This document shows, one piece after another, positions 1 through 5,387 of a stretch of 5,750 nucleotides of DNA. The stretch is from Candidatus Pacearchaeota archaeon RBG_13_36_9 (GTDB lineage Archaea; Nanobdellota; Nanobdellia; Pacearchaeales; GW2011-AR1), in contig MFWN01000011.1 in the NCBI GenBank assembly GCA_001786395.1, positions 1-5,750 of the forward strand, written 5' to 3'. Under the pieces are notes generated by a model. That model was not told the DNA's origin, made no database searches, and saw only the letters and a list, made by a program, of their open reading frames with translations. Within the stretch, counting starts at the first letter, position 1; each line of letters begins with the position of its first letter. A program made the translations under genes and the position numbers.

Positions 1-56
1 TGCCACCAGTCTATAGCGAGCCAGCCGCAGATATTGGCGAGCGGTGACTGGTGGTA
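1..56. repeat. GC-rich imperfect inverted repeat at the window edge
   Basis: Bases 3-11 (CCACCAGTC) are the exact reverse complement of bases 46-54 (GACTGGTGG). Bases 1-2 and 55-56 extend the stem by one Watson-Crick and one G-U pair. Inside, 20-24 can pair with 34-38 to make a smaller stem with a 9-base loop. GC content is 33/56 against 55/160 in the adjacent bases 57-216. It lies inside the open frame of the partial gene. It could be a dispersed hairpin-type repeat, the end of a small mobile element, or a fold-back or chimeric sequence at a contig end. The sequence alone does not separate these. Confidence 0.5.
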
Positions 57-216
57 GTTGACGAGAAATTTTTTCTGCCTCATTTAACAGGACTTCTGCA
101 TCTCTTGCATATTTTTGTGCATAAACCTCCTTGTCATTTACTATACTGCCAATCCTGTGTCTTAGTGCTACAGCTAAGATATTTGTTAGCTCGTTTATTG
201 TATCTTTTTTATTCAT
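1..216 (-). CDS. Hypothetical protein, partner of the AbrB-nucleotidyltransferase (partial, runs off the left edge)
   Basis: I do not recognise this family. The frame is open from an ATG at 216 to base 1, giving 72 residues with no stop, so the C-terminus is outside the window. The ATG overlaps the stop of the upstream nucleotidyltransferase gene as ATGA, a strong sign of translational coupling and of a functional pair. The visible protein starts MNKKDTINELTNILAVALR and is predicted to be all-helical, hydrophilic and charged, with no signal peptide. By position it could be the partner of a nucleotidyltransferase toxin-antitoxin-like pair, for example a HEPN-type protein, but no R-x4-6-H HEPN motif is seen in the visible part. 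The last 20 or so codons (bases 1-56) are GC-rich (33 of 56 bases) against about 34% in the rest of the gene, and encode an Arg/Leu-rich stretch. The true reading frame may therefore be interrupted there. The start is fairly sure, the function unknown. Confidence 0.6.
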   Translation of the reverse strand, partial: MNKKDTINELTNILAVALRHRIGSIVNDKEVYAQKYARDAEVLLNEAEKISRQLPPVTARQYLRLARYRLVA

Positions 217-989
217 CTTATTTTTTTGTCTATCTTTTTTAATTTTATTTTAATTATTTTTTTGAGCCTTTTTATGATGGCATCTCCCATTTCCTCGCCA
301 AGCCTGATGTTTTTAAAAATAGGCTCTCCAATTAAATTTTTTATTTCTTCTTCTATGTTTAGGGGGTTCAAGTCTTCTTTTTTCAAGAATTTTTCTATTG
401 TAACAAGCCTCCTAATAGAGTCATAAAAAACTTTTGGGTTCAGTCTTAAATTAAGAAGGTCTTGAGGCATCATCAAAAGAAATTTTATGTGCTCTTTATC
501 AATCTCAGTTTCTTTGGGAACTGAATATGATTTGTTGGAAACAAAAAAATAGAGCATGCTCCTTGTCAGAGGGCAGGATTTTTGCAGATAATTGAAGTTT
601 TTTTCTTTTATGCTTATAACATGAAATTTTAGCTCAAATTTTTCTGTTAAAATAAAGCACACTTCCTTTTCTAGGCCTTCTTTTTCAGCTATTAAAAGCA
701 CATCAATGTCATTGTACTCGCTTTTTTTAGTTAAAAAAGACCCGAATATAAATGCTTGTTTGATATTTTTGAATTTCTCTAATTCAGAAAATACGCCCTT
801 TATAATGCTTAATTTGAATTCACTAAGGTTAGGCAGATTTCGTGAATAATGAAAGCTTAATTTTTTTTCAAGAAGGATCACCTGCACTGTGTCCCCCACC
901 TGGAAACTCTCTTCCATGCCTCGCGGTATATATATCTGGTTAAACCTGCTTCCCTTAGACACTTTATGAACAAATTTCAGCTTTTCCAT
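213..989 (-). CDS. AbrB-like DNA-binding domain fused to a minimal (MNT-type) nucleotidyltransferase
   Basis: This is a 258-residue two-domain protein. Residues 5-42 have the SpoVT/AbrB swapped-hairpin pattern: KVSKG, a turn, QIYIPRG, then VGDTVQV. This fold usually binds DNA as a dimer and often acts as an antitoxin or autoregulator. Residues 60-130 look like a polymerase-beta-type minimal nucleotidyltransferase, with the signature IFGSF at 81-85 followed by DID at 94-96 (G-S-x9-D-x-D), which would bind metal and nucleotide. The usual third carboxylate strand aligns near residues 119-126 (ELKFHVIS) and has no clear Asp, so activity may be altered. Residues 160-258 are helical and lysine-rich, without a domain I recognise. 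Proteins of this group nucleotidylate proteins or RNA ends in MNT/HEPN toxin-antitoxin pairs; the substrate here is unknown. The ATG at 989 sits about 25 bases from a TATA box, and the gene overlaps the next by four bases. The domain calls are good; the biological role is inferred. Confidence 0.8.
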   Translation of the reverse strand: MEKLKFVHKVSKGSRFNQIYIPRGMEESFQVGDTVQVILLEKKLSFHYSRNLPNLSEFKLSIIKGVFSELEKFKNIKQAFIFGSFLTKKSEYNDIDVLLIAEKEGLEKEVCFILTEKFELKFHVISIKEKNFNYLQKSCPLTRSMLYFFVSNKSYSVPKETEIDKEHIKFLLMMPQDLLNLRLNPKVFYDSIRRLVTIEKFLKKEDLNPLNIEEEIKNLIGEPIFKNIRLGEEMGDAIIKRLKKIIKIKLKKIDKKIR

Positions 990-990
990 A

Positions 991-1011
991 TACGTACATA
1001 GTACGTACTAT
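991..1011. promoter_or_regulatory. Candidate operator: palindromic, 11-bp-periodic element
   Basis: Bases 998-1011 (ATAGTACGTACTAT) form a perfect 14-bp palindrome. The heptamer TACGTAC occurs at 991 and again at 1002, exactly 11 bases apart, about one helical turn. TACGTAC at 991-997 also forms an inverted repeat with GTACGTA at 1001-1007. The element fills the space between the TATA box and the start codon at 989, so a protein bound here would block initiation. The gene it controls begins with an AbrB-like domain, so negative autoregulation is the simplest reading. This is inferred from symmetry and position. Confidence 0.65.
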
Positions 1012-1018
1012 TTATAAA
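1011..1018 (-). promoter_or_regulatory. TATA box for the AbrB-nucleotidyltransferase gene
   Basis: TTTATAAA (minus strand, continuing TTTATAAATA) is centred about 25 bases upstream of the ATG at 989. Archaeal transcription starts about 25 bases downstream of the TATA centre, which puts the transcript start at or next to the start codon and predicts a leaderless mRNA. No Shine-Dalgarno sequence is present. The box abuts the palindrome at 998-1011. Confidence 0.65.
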
Positions 1019-1045
1019 CCTTGTGTTTTGTTGAGCAAGTAAAAC

Positions 1046-1052
1046 TTTATTA
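1046..1052 (+). promoter_or_regulatory. TATA-like promoter of the 101-aa gene
   Basis: TTTATTA is centred 26 bases before the ATG at 1075 and preceded by an A-rich BRE-like stretch (GTAAAAC). The spacing predicts a leaderless transcript. It is divergent from the TATA box at 1011-1018, whose nearest edge is under 30 bases away, so the two promoters share an 85-base intergenic region and might interfere with or co-regulate each other. Confidence 0.55.
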
Positions 1053-1074
1053 ACTTCTTTTCTTATTCAAACTC

Positions 1075-1380
1075 ATGAAACGCCACGCCTCCAAACGTCT
1101 CGAAGAAAGGTACAGTGCAGAAAATTCAGACAATCTTCTAAGGAGATTAGAGCGCGAGATTTCCAATGGCAATTTTACAGCAGAAGCCAGCTTTGAAGAT
1201 TCCACTTCAAAGGGTACAGTAAACCTGGACGGGGAAACTTTTGAAGTTGTAATTAACAACCAGACTTCTAAAGTTATAACAGCCCTTCCAAAAGGTAGCA
1301 TGAACGAGGAGAAAACAAGAAAGTACCAGGGAAGGGCAAGGCTCCGAAGCCAGCAGGATTATTCCGGCAGAAGAACATAA
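1075..1380 (+). CDS. Small basic protein, possibly DUF4258/BrnT-like (toxin-like fold)
   Basis: This 101-residue protein has no signal peptide or membrane segment. It opens with a basic helix (KRHASKRLEERY, residues 2-13) and a second helix ending ISNG (29-32). Strands follow at about 46-61 and 65-71, with the pattern TVNLDGETFEVVINN, KVITALP. That order (HxxxRLxxR, helix, 'dG..f.VV', 'vIT.LP') resembles the small DUF4258/BrnT-type proteins, some of which are ribonuclease toxins. I give the resemblance as a pattern only, since no diagnostic catalytic residues are clear. Residues 72-101 are a polar, Arg-rich, probably disordered tail that could bind nucleic acid. The ATG at 1075 fits a leaderless start 26 bases from a TATA-like box. 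It is divergent from the AbrB-nucleotidyltransferase gene, and the next gene on the same strand has its own promoter. The codons look somewhat more GC-rich than those of neighbouring genes. Confidence 0.6.
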   Translation: MKRHASKRLEERYSAENSDNLLRRLEREISNGNFTAEASFEDSTSKGTVNLDGETFEVVINNQTSKVITALPKGSMNEEKTRKYQGRARLRSQQDYSGRRT

Positions 1381-1383
1381 ACA

Positions 1384-1390
1384 TTTATTA
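1384..1390 (+). promoter_or_regulatory. TATA-like promoter of the 434-aa surface protein gene
   Basis: TTTATTA, preceded by BRE-like CATAAACA, is centred 27 bases before the ATG at 1414. It starts four bases after the stop codon of the 101-aa gene, so the two plus-strand genes need not share a transcript. The heptamer and spacing match the promoter at 1046-1052, which supports both calls. A leaderless mRNA is predicted. Confidence 0.6.
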
Positions 1391-1413
1391 ATCTTATTTC
1401 TTTCTATTAAATT

Positions 1414-2718
1414 ATGAAAAAAGAAGGAGCAGTATTGGTTTTATTTGCCCTAGTTTTTAGCTCGTTGTTCTTTTTAGCTTCTGCTGCAGAGATAAAATTA
1501 AGCAAGGAGGTTTATCAGCCTTCTGAAACTCTTCAGGCAGAGATATCTGGAAATTTTCTTGAGGCTGTAACGCCAGAGAACATTCATTTTTACAGGGAGA
1601 GGAATGTTCCTGTAGAGTATGATATATTAAAACTAGGTGATAGGTATCTCCTTTACGCCCTGCTTCCATCTAAAGAAGGTAATTATACTCTTTCTATAGA
1701 AGATATAAGGTACGAGGAAAGTGATGTAGTCCTTGAGAAAAATATAGCCAGGGAGTTTAAGATACAAAAAGGCAACGAATCTTATTTGACAATAAATCCT
1801 GGTTTTGTTGTGGCAAGAGAAGATTTTTATATTCTCGTAGAATCTCAGGAAAGCAGGCAATTGGATGTTAGTTTCCTTGGGGGAAAACAAACAGTGGACT
1901 TGATTGGAGAAAAAGAGAAAAAAATATACTTTTCAGTATCCAATGTAACTAATTATACAGCAGCAAATATATCCCTTCTTTCTTACAGCATCCCCGTGCT
2001 AATTTTTCCAAACCAGTCCAGTTTAATTGAAGAAACGCTTGATTTTAGGTTCAATCCATTAGAGTTTGAAACAGCTGTATTAAAAGATGGCAAATTCACC
2101 TTTGTTGTAGCCATTGTTAATTTTGGGACTAAAAATGTAACTGGCCTGAATATAAGCTATAACTCTTCTCTTTCCGTTAAAATAACCCCGGAGTTTATCC
2201 CTTTGCTTGAATCAAGAGAAAAACAATTCATTAATTTCACAATAAGCTCAAATAAAACAGGTAACTTTACAGGAAAAATAATCGCTTCTTCCTCCAATTT
2301 TACAGCTGAACTGGGTTTAAGGGTAATGGTGACTGAAAATAAATCTGAACTAATTTCTTTTATAAATAACAGCAATGGTTCTTCTGGTTATATAGAAGAG
2401 AAAGGCTGCGCAGAGTTAAAGGGGGTTCAGTGCCGGGAAAAAGAGGAGTGCAATGTTGGAGAAGTGCCATCCACTGACGGTTCTTGCTGCCCGGGAGCAT
2501 GCATTAAATCTTCAAATGGCGACAGTTCCTGGATTTATGGAGTAATCTTAATAGTTGTTTTAATTGGTGCTTTAGTCGGAGGTTCAATCTACATGAAGAA
2601 AAGACAGGGAAATATAGCTAATTTTCTGAAAAAAAGAGAGCAGAAATTTCAAGATAGAATGTCTCCCTCTCCTTCGCCGCCAAGCACTGAAGTTCGGGGA
2701 ACTTTATCAAAAATATAA
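1414..2718 (+). CDS. Secreted, membrane-anchored N-glycoprotein-like surface protein
   Basis: This 434-residue protein is probably anchored at the cell surface. Residues 1-24 are a signal peptide (MKKEG, hydrophobic core, ASA before AEIKL). Residues 25-308 are rich in predicted beta strands, consistent with two or three Ig-like or CARDB-like sandwiches (for example 216-308, with FVVAIVNFGTKNVTGL), but I cannot name a family. There are about 16 N-x-S/T sequons (N90, N121, N177, N180, N185, N200, N241 and on to N321), dense even for an archaeal surface protein. Residues 330-364 hold a compact six-cysteine module (C332, C340, C346, C358, C359, C363) ending CCPGAC. One membrane helix spans about 373-393, followed by a basic cytoplasmic tail with a Ser/Pro run and a terminal EVRGTLSKI. 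The ATG at 1414 gives an intact signal peptide and a leaderless start. The gene converges on the 165-aa gene with one base between stops. The topology is solid; the function is unknown. Confidence 0.8.
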   Translation: MKKEGAVLVLFALVFSSLFFLASAAEIKLSKEVYQPSETLQAEISGNFLEAVTPENIHFYRERNVPVEYDILKLGDRYLLYALLPSKEGNYTLSIEDIRYEESDVVLEKNIAREFKIQKGNESYLTINPGFVVAREDFYILVESQESRQLDVSFLGGKQTVDLIGEKEKKIYFSVSNVTNYTAANISLLSYSIPVLIFPNQSSLIEETLDFRFNPLEFETAVLKDGKFTFVVAIVNFGTKNVTGLNISYNSSLSVKITPEFIPLLESREKQFINFTISSNKTGNFTGKIIASSSNFTAELGLRVMVTENKSELISFINNSNGSSGYIEEKGCAELKGVQCREKEECNVGEVPSTDGSCCPGACIKSSNGDSSWIYGVILIVVLIGALVGGSIYMKKRQGNIANFLKKREQKFQDRMSPSPSPPSTEVRGTLSKI

Positions 2719-2719
2719 T

Positions 2720-3217
2720 TCACTCTTTTTTCTTTTTCCTGCTTTTTTTAACCTTTTTTTCAGTTGCTTTGTCTTTTGTTTCTTCTTGTTTAACAGGCAC
2801 AGCATTCATTTTTTCCTGCAGTTTGCTCTCCAGTATATGCTTCTCTATCACAAGCCCCTTGGCCAGTTCATCGTACCGGTGCATCTTTATCACCAACTCG
2901 TTCATGAAGCTGTTTAACTCAAAGTTTTTCATGTTAATTTCTGCAGGAGAAATAACTTCAATGTGGGAAGGCATATAAGCAAAAGCTGCTCGCATTAAGC
3001 TTGTCAGATCTTTAAAATCTGCCTCAACTTCAGCAAAAGTGCTGTATAATTCTTGCTGCGCCTTTTCAACTCTTTTTGGCTCGTTTATCCGGCTGTTAAT
3101 AATTTTTACCCCTGTTTCTTTGCCAATTTTATCAAGGAAAAGCAAGAGAGTTTCTTTTAGGTGCTCTGGAGGCCTGCCAAGCAGTTCAAAAATCAGGAGA
3201 GTCTTTATTTCAGCCAT
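2720..3217 (-). CDS. Hypothetical cytoplasmic protein with lysine-rich C-terminal tail
   Basis: This 165-residue protein has no signal peptide or membrane helix. I recognise no named family. Residues 3-38 read strand, GRPPEHLKET, helix, strand; residues 58-93 hold a second strand-helix-strand unit (TFAEVEADF, then FAYMPSHIEVISPAEI). Together they suggest a compact alpha/beta, ferredoxin-like fold. A helical, probably coiled-coil segment follows (about 98-138). The tail from 143 onward is Lys/Glu-rich and disordered, ending KKSRKKKKE, which could contact nucleic acid or acidic surfaces. The ATG at 3217 lies two bases after the stop of the lamin-tail protein gene, so it is almost certainly cotranscribed with it. 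No Shine-Dalgarno or private TATA box is evident. Its A-rich lysine codons create T tracts on the opposite strand that may end the convergent plus-strand transcript. Confidence 0.7.
   Translation of the reverse strand: MAEIKTLLIFELLGRPPEHLKETLLLFLDKIGKETGVKIINSRINEPKRVEKAQQELYSTFAEVEADFKDLTSLMRAAFAYMPSHIEVISPAEINMKNFELNSFMNELVIKMHRYDELAKGLVIEKHILESKLQEKMNAVPVKQEETKDKATEKKVKKSRKKKKE
2726..2760 (+). terminator. Oligo-T terminator region for the 434-aa surface protein gene
   Basis: Starting eight bases after the TAA at 2716-2718, the plus strand has T runs of 6, 5, 7 and 7 bases (2726-2731, 2733-2737, 2743-2749, 2754-2760), with no strong hairpin. Archaeal RNA polymerase terminates intrinsically at oligo-T tracts, so this is a plausible multi-site terminator. 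The tracts lie entirely inside the 3' end of the opposing 165-aa gene, where they are the complement of lysine codons. Confidence 0.5.
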
Positions 3218-3219
3218 GT

Positions 3220-4359
3220 TTAGTCTTGGTTTTGTTTCTTTTTAAAGCTTATCAATAAGAAGATTATTATCACTATAAGAATAAGGTTAAGTCCATACAT
3301 GGAATATTTTTTTATCTTTTCATTGCCAGACTCGTATAAAATCTCTCCCCCCTCTCCTGTCTCCTCTGCGCTCTCTTTTGCCGTTTCCCTCTTGCCTAAT
3401 TTAATGACGTTTCCAGTACTCTCTGATAACCTTGGACCAGGGGCAATGTTCTCGCTCTCGTCAGACTGTTCCTCAGTTGTGTTTTCTTCTTTTGTCCCAT
3501 CTTTAGTTGCTGTATCCTCTTTTTTTTCTAAAATATCAATAGAGTATGCTCTTTCCGCGATTATGGGAGAAGTTCCTGAGGCCCTTATCCTAACTCTTAT
3601 GCTAGCTTCTCCTTTAAAATCTGCGTAATTTTCCCTGATCCTCAATTTAGCTGTTTCTGTCTGATTTCCAGGCCCCTGAAAAAATTCTGTTATAAAGTAG
3701 CTGCCGGATTTCCATTTCTCCTCTTTATTATCATATATTTCCGATATTACATTTCCGTCTTCATCATAAACATAAAGCCGGATATCATATTCTTTGTCTT
3801 CTAAATTAAAAGCCAGCGCATCTATCTCAAAATCTTCGCCGTTTTGAATATCTTCTTCAATTTTTTCAAGCTCGACAGAAATCTTTTCTTTTTTTGGTTC
3901 TGTAGTGTTGTTGTTTTCCTGGCTGTTGTTATTGTCTTCTTCCTCTTCGCAATCATTTTTTTCATTTTTAGAAGAATCCAAGAAGCTCCAGTCCCCGTCA
4001 CAATACTGCCAGGTGCGGTTATCATTATAGCTGTCTTGGAAAGAAGTGATAGAGTCCTTTAATATATCTCCTTCATAAAGGCTTAGAGACTCCTCGCTGT
4101 TGTCCAGCCACTGCGTGCTAAAATTTATTATTATATACCCCTGAAAAACTCCTTCCAACTCTTTGCTTTGTTGGTCGCTGTTTTCAATTCTCCAGCCCTC
4201 CAAATCAATTTCGCTTTCAGAATATAGCTCTACCCACTCGTTCTTTGCGTCAAAACCTTCTGGATTCGAGTCTACCTCATTAATTCTTAAAGCAGGAACC
4301 AAGTTGGCAAGAAAAATAACTAGTACTAAACTAATTCCAAATACCATCCACTTTTTCAT
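3220..4359 (-). CDS. Secreted lamin-tail-domain (LTD) protein with C-terminal membrane anchor
   Basis: This is a 379-residue protein counted from the ATG at 4359. I prefer that start over an in-frame ATG at 4413: it places a signal peptide at the N-terminus (MKKWMVFGISLVLVIFLANL) and avoids overlap with amrS. Residues 24-130 match a lamin-tail domain: LRINEVDSNPEG, EWVELYSESEIDLEGW (41-56), then strands and a WQYCDGDW region, with C120 and C137 a possible disulfide. LTDs are Ig-like binding modules found in many secreted prokaryotic proteins. Residues 137-160 are an acidic, Asn-rich linker. Residues 161-278 look like a second beta domain (DIRLYVYDEDGNVI, then SIRVRIRASG). A Glu/Ser/Thr-rich stalk (about 279-345) precedes the membrane helix at 355-372 and the KKK end. 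Several sequons (N114, N145, N151, N232, N293) suggest glycosylation. It lies 17 bases after amrS and two bases before the 165-aa gene. Ligand or target is unknown. Confidence 0.8.
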   Translation of the reverse strand: MKKWMVFGISLVLVIFLANLVPALRINEVDSNPEGFDAKNEWVELYSESEIDLEGWRIENSDQQSKELEGVFQGYIIINFSTQWLDNSEESLSLYEGDILKDSITSFQDSYNDNRTWQYCDGDWSFLDSSKNEKNDCEEEEDNNNSQENNNTTEPKKEKISVELEKIEEDIQNGEDFEIDALAFNLEDKEYDIRLYVYDEDGNVISEIYDNKEEKWKSGSYFITEFFQGPGNQTETAKLRIRENYADFKGEASIRVRIRASGTSPIIAERAYSIDILEKKEDTATKDGTKEENTTEEQSDESENIAPGPRLSESTGNVIKLGKRETAKESAEETGEGGEILYESGNEKIKKYSMYGLNLILIVIIIFLLISFKKKQNQD

Positions 4360-4376
4360 GTTAAAAATGTTAATTT

Positions 4377-5387
4377 TTAATATGTCCAAAATCCATAGAT
4401 TTTGGCATGACATTTAGGGCATTTTCCTTTGTTTAAATTATTTTCTGTAATGGAAAATAACCTTCTTTTTATCAGCATTTTGCCGCATTTAGGGCAGTAA
4501 GTGTTGTTTCCTTCTTCATCTGGCAGATTCCCCGTATAAACATATTTCATCCCGCTTTCAATTGCAATTTTTCGTGCTTTTTTCAGTTTTTCAAGGGGGG
4601 TAGGCGGCAGCTCCAGCAGTTTATAACACGGATAAAACGCAGTAAAATGCAAGACTGTTGCAGTTCCCAGGTTTTCCTTAATCCATTCAACCAATTCTTT
4701 AATATCTTTTTCAGAATCGTTTAGAGTAGGAACGATTAAGTTGGTAATTTCTGTCCATATTCCCTCTTGTTTTAGAACTTTCAGTGTTTCAAGAACAGGC
4801 TCTATTTTTGCAGAGCATATTTCTCTGTAAAATCTGTCACTTATGCTTTTTAAATCAATGTTTGCACCATCAATATACCTGCATAATTTTTTTAATGGCC
4901 CTGGATTAATAAATCCATTACTGACAATAATGTTTTTTATGCCCTGCTTTTTGGCTAGTTTAGCTGTTTCATAAACATATTCCAAAGAAACTAATGGTTC
5001 ACTATAAGTATAGGCTGTCATCGGGCAATTGAGTTCTTTAGACCGTTCAATAACCTCTTTTGCACTTACCTTTGGTGTTGGAAGCTCTTCTGGCCCTTTC
5101 TGTGAAATATCCCAATTTTGGCACTGTTGACATTTTAAATTACAGCCAGCCATTCCAACAGAAAAAGCTTTCTCTCCAGGGAGGAAGTGGTATAGTGGTT
5201 TTTTTTCTACTGGGTCAACATTTAAAGCTACTGGGTGTTCGTAAGATAAGGAATATAGTCTTCCGTCAATATTTTTTCTGACTTTACACTTTCCAAAATC
5301 ATCGTTCTTTATGATGCAATAATGGGGGCATAGTACACATTGAACGATGTTATTCTTTAATTTGTGATAAAATTGTGCTTTCTTCAT
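4377..5387 (-). CDS. amrS: AmmeMemoRadiSam system radical SAM enzyme
   Basis: This 336-residue protein is of normal length for the family. The radical SAM [4Fe-4S] motif is C82-NLK-C86-QQ-C89, the CX3CX2C form, inside GMAGCNLKCQQCQNWDIS. Family features include the N-terminal cysteines C17, C20, C24 and C34 (CVLCPHYC), the HPVALNVDPVEKKPLYHFLPG segment (51-71), YTYSEP (126-131), VSNGF (155-159), NIDLKS (176-181) and LPPTPLEK (260-267). The C-terminus is a zinc-ribbon-like pair, CPKC at 298-301 and 323-326. Homologues were often labelled pyruvate formate-lyase activating enzyme (COG1180), but the N-terminal cysteines and context-conserved motifs fit AmrS, which is associated with AMMECR1 (AmrA) and MEMO (AmrB). 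The reaction is not securely established, and neither partner gene is in the window. The position usually reading HPDYK appears as YPCYK (C254). The ATG at 5387 matches the usual family N-terminus and overlaps the upstream gene by 38 bases, implying cotranscription. Confidence 0.9.
   Translation of the reverse strand: MKKAQFYHKLKNNIVQCVLCPHYCIIKNDDFGKCKVRKNIDGRLYSLSYEHPVALNVDPVEKKPLYHFLPGEKAFSVGMAGCNLKCQQCQNWDISQKGPEELPTPKVSAKEVIERSKELNCPMTAYTYSEPLVSLEYVYETAKLAKKQGIKNIIVSNGFINPGPLKKLCRYIDGANIDLKSISDRFYREICSAKIEPVLETLKVLKQEGIWTEITNLIVPTLNDSEKDIKELVEWIKENLGTATVLHFTAFYPCYKLLELPPTPLEKLKKARKIAIESGMKYVYTGNLPDEEGNNTYCPKCGKMLIKRRLFSITENNLNKGKCPKCHAKIYGFWTY

Noticed and set aside
1..56. Integron attC site
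   Set aside because: The hairpin lacks recognisable RYYYAAC and GTTRRRY core sites, and no integrase context is visible.
130..180. HEPN ribonuclease motif in the partial left gene (ALRHRIGSIVN)
   Set aside because: The spacing does not fit R-x4-6-H in a HEPN helix; the full protein would be needed.
1050..1301. Antisense open frame covering the 101-aa gene
   Set aside because: The plus-strand gene has a well-placed promoter and a protein-like pattern; the antisense frame overlaps the plus promoter and has no promoter of its own.
3844..4062. Hydrophobic plus-strand open frame inside the LTD gene
   Set aside because: It is the complement of the Glu/Asn/Lys-rich linker, which always gives Phe/Leu/Val-rich antisense translation; no promoter is seen.
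4360..4413. Longer start of the LTD protein at the ATG at 4413 (18 extra residues)
   Set aside because: The extra residues precede a textbook signal peptide and would overlap amrS by 37 bases; the start at 4359 gives a normal secreted protein.
4377..5387. Pyruvate formate-lyase activating enzyme
   Set aside because: No formate-lyase gene is nearby, and the CVLCPHYC N-terminus, HPVALNVDP segment and C-terminal zinc-ribbon pair fit AmrS better.
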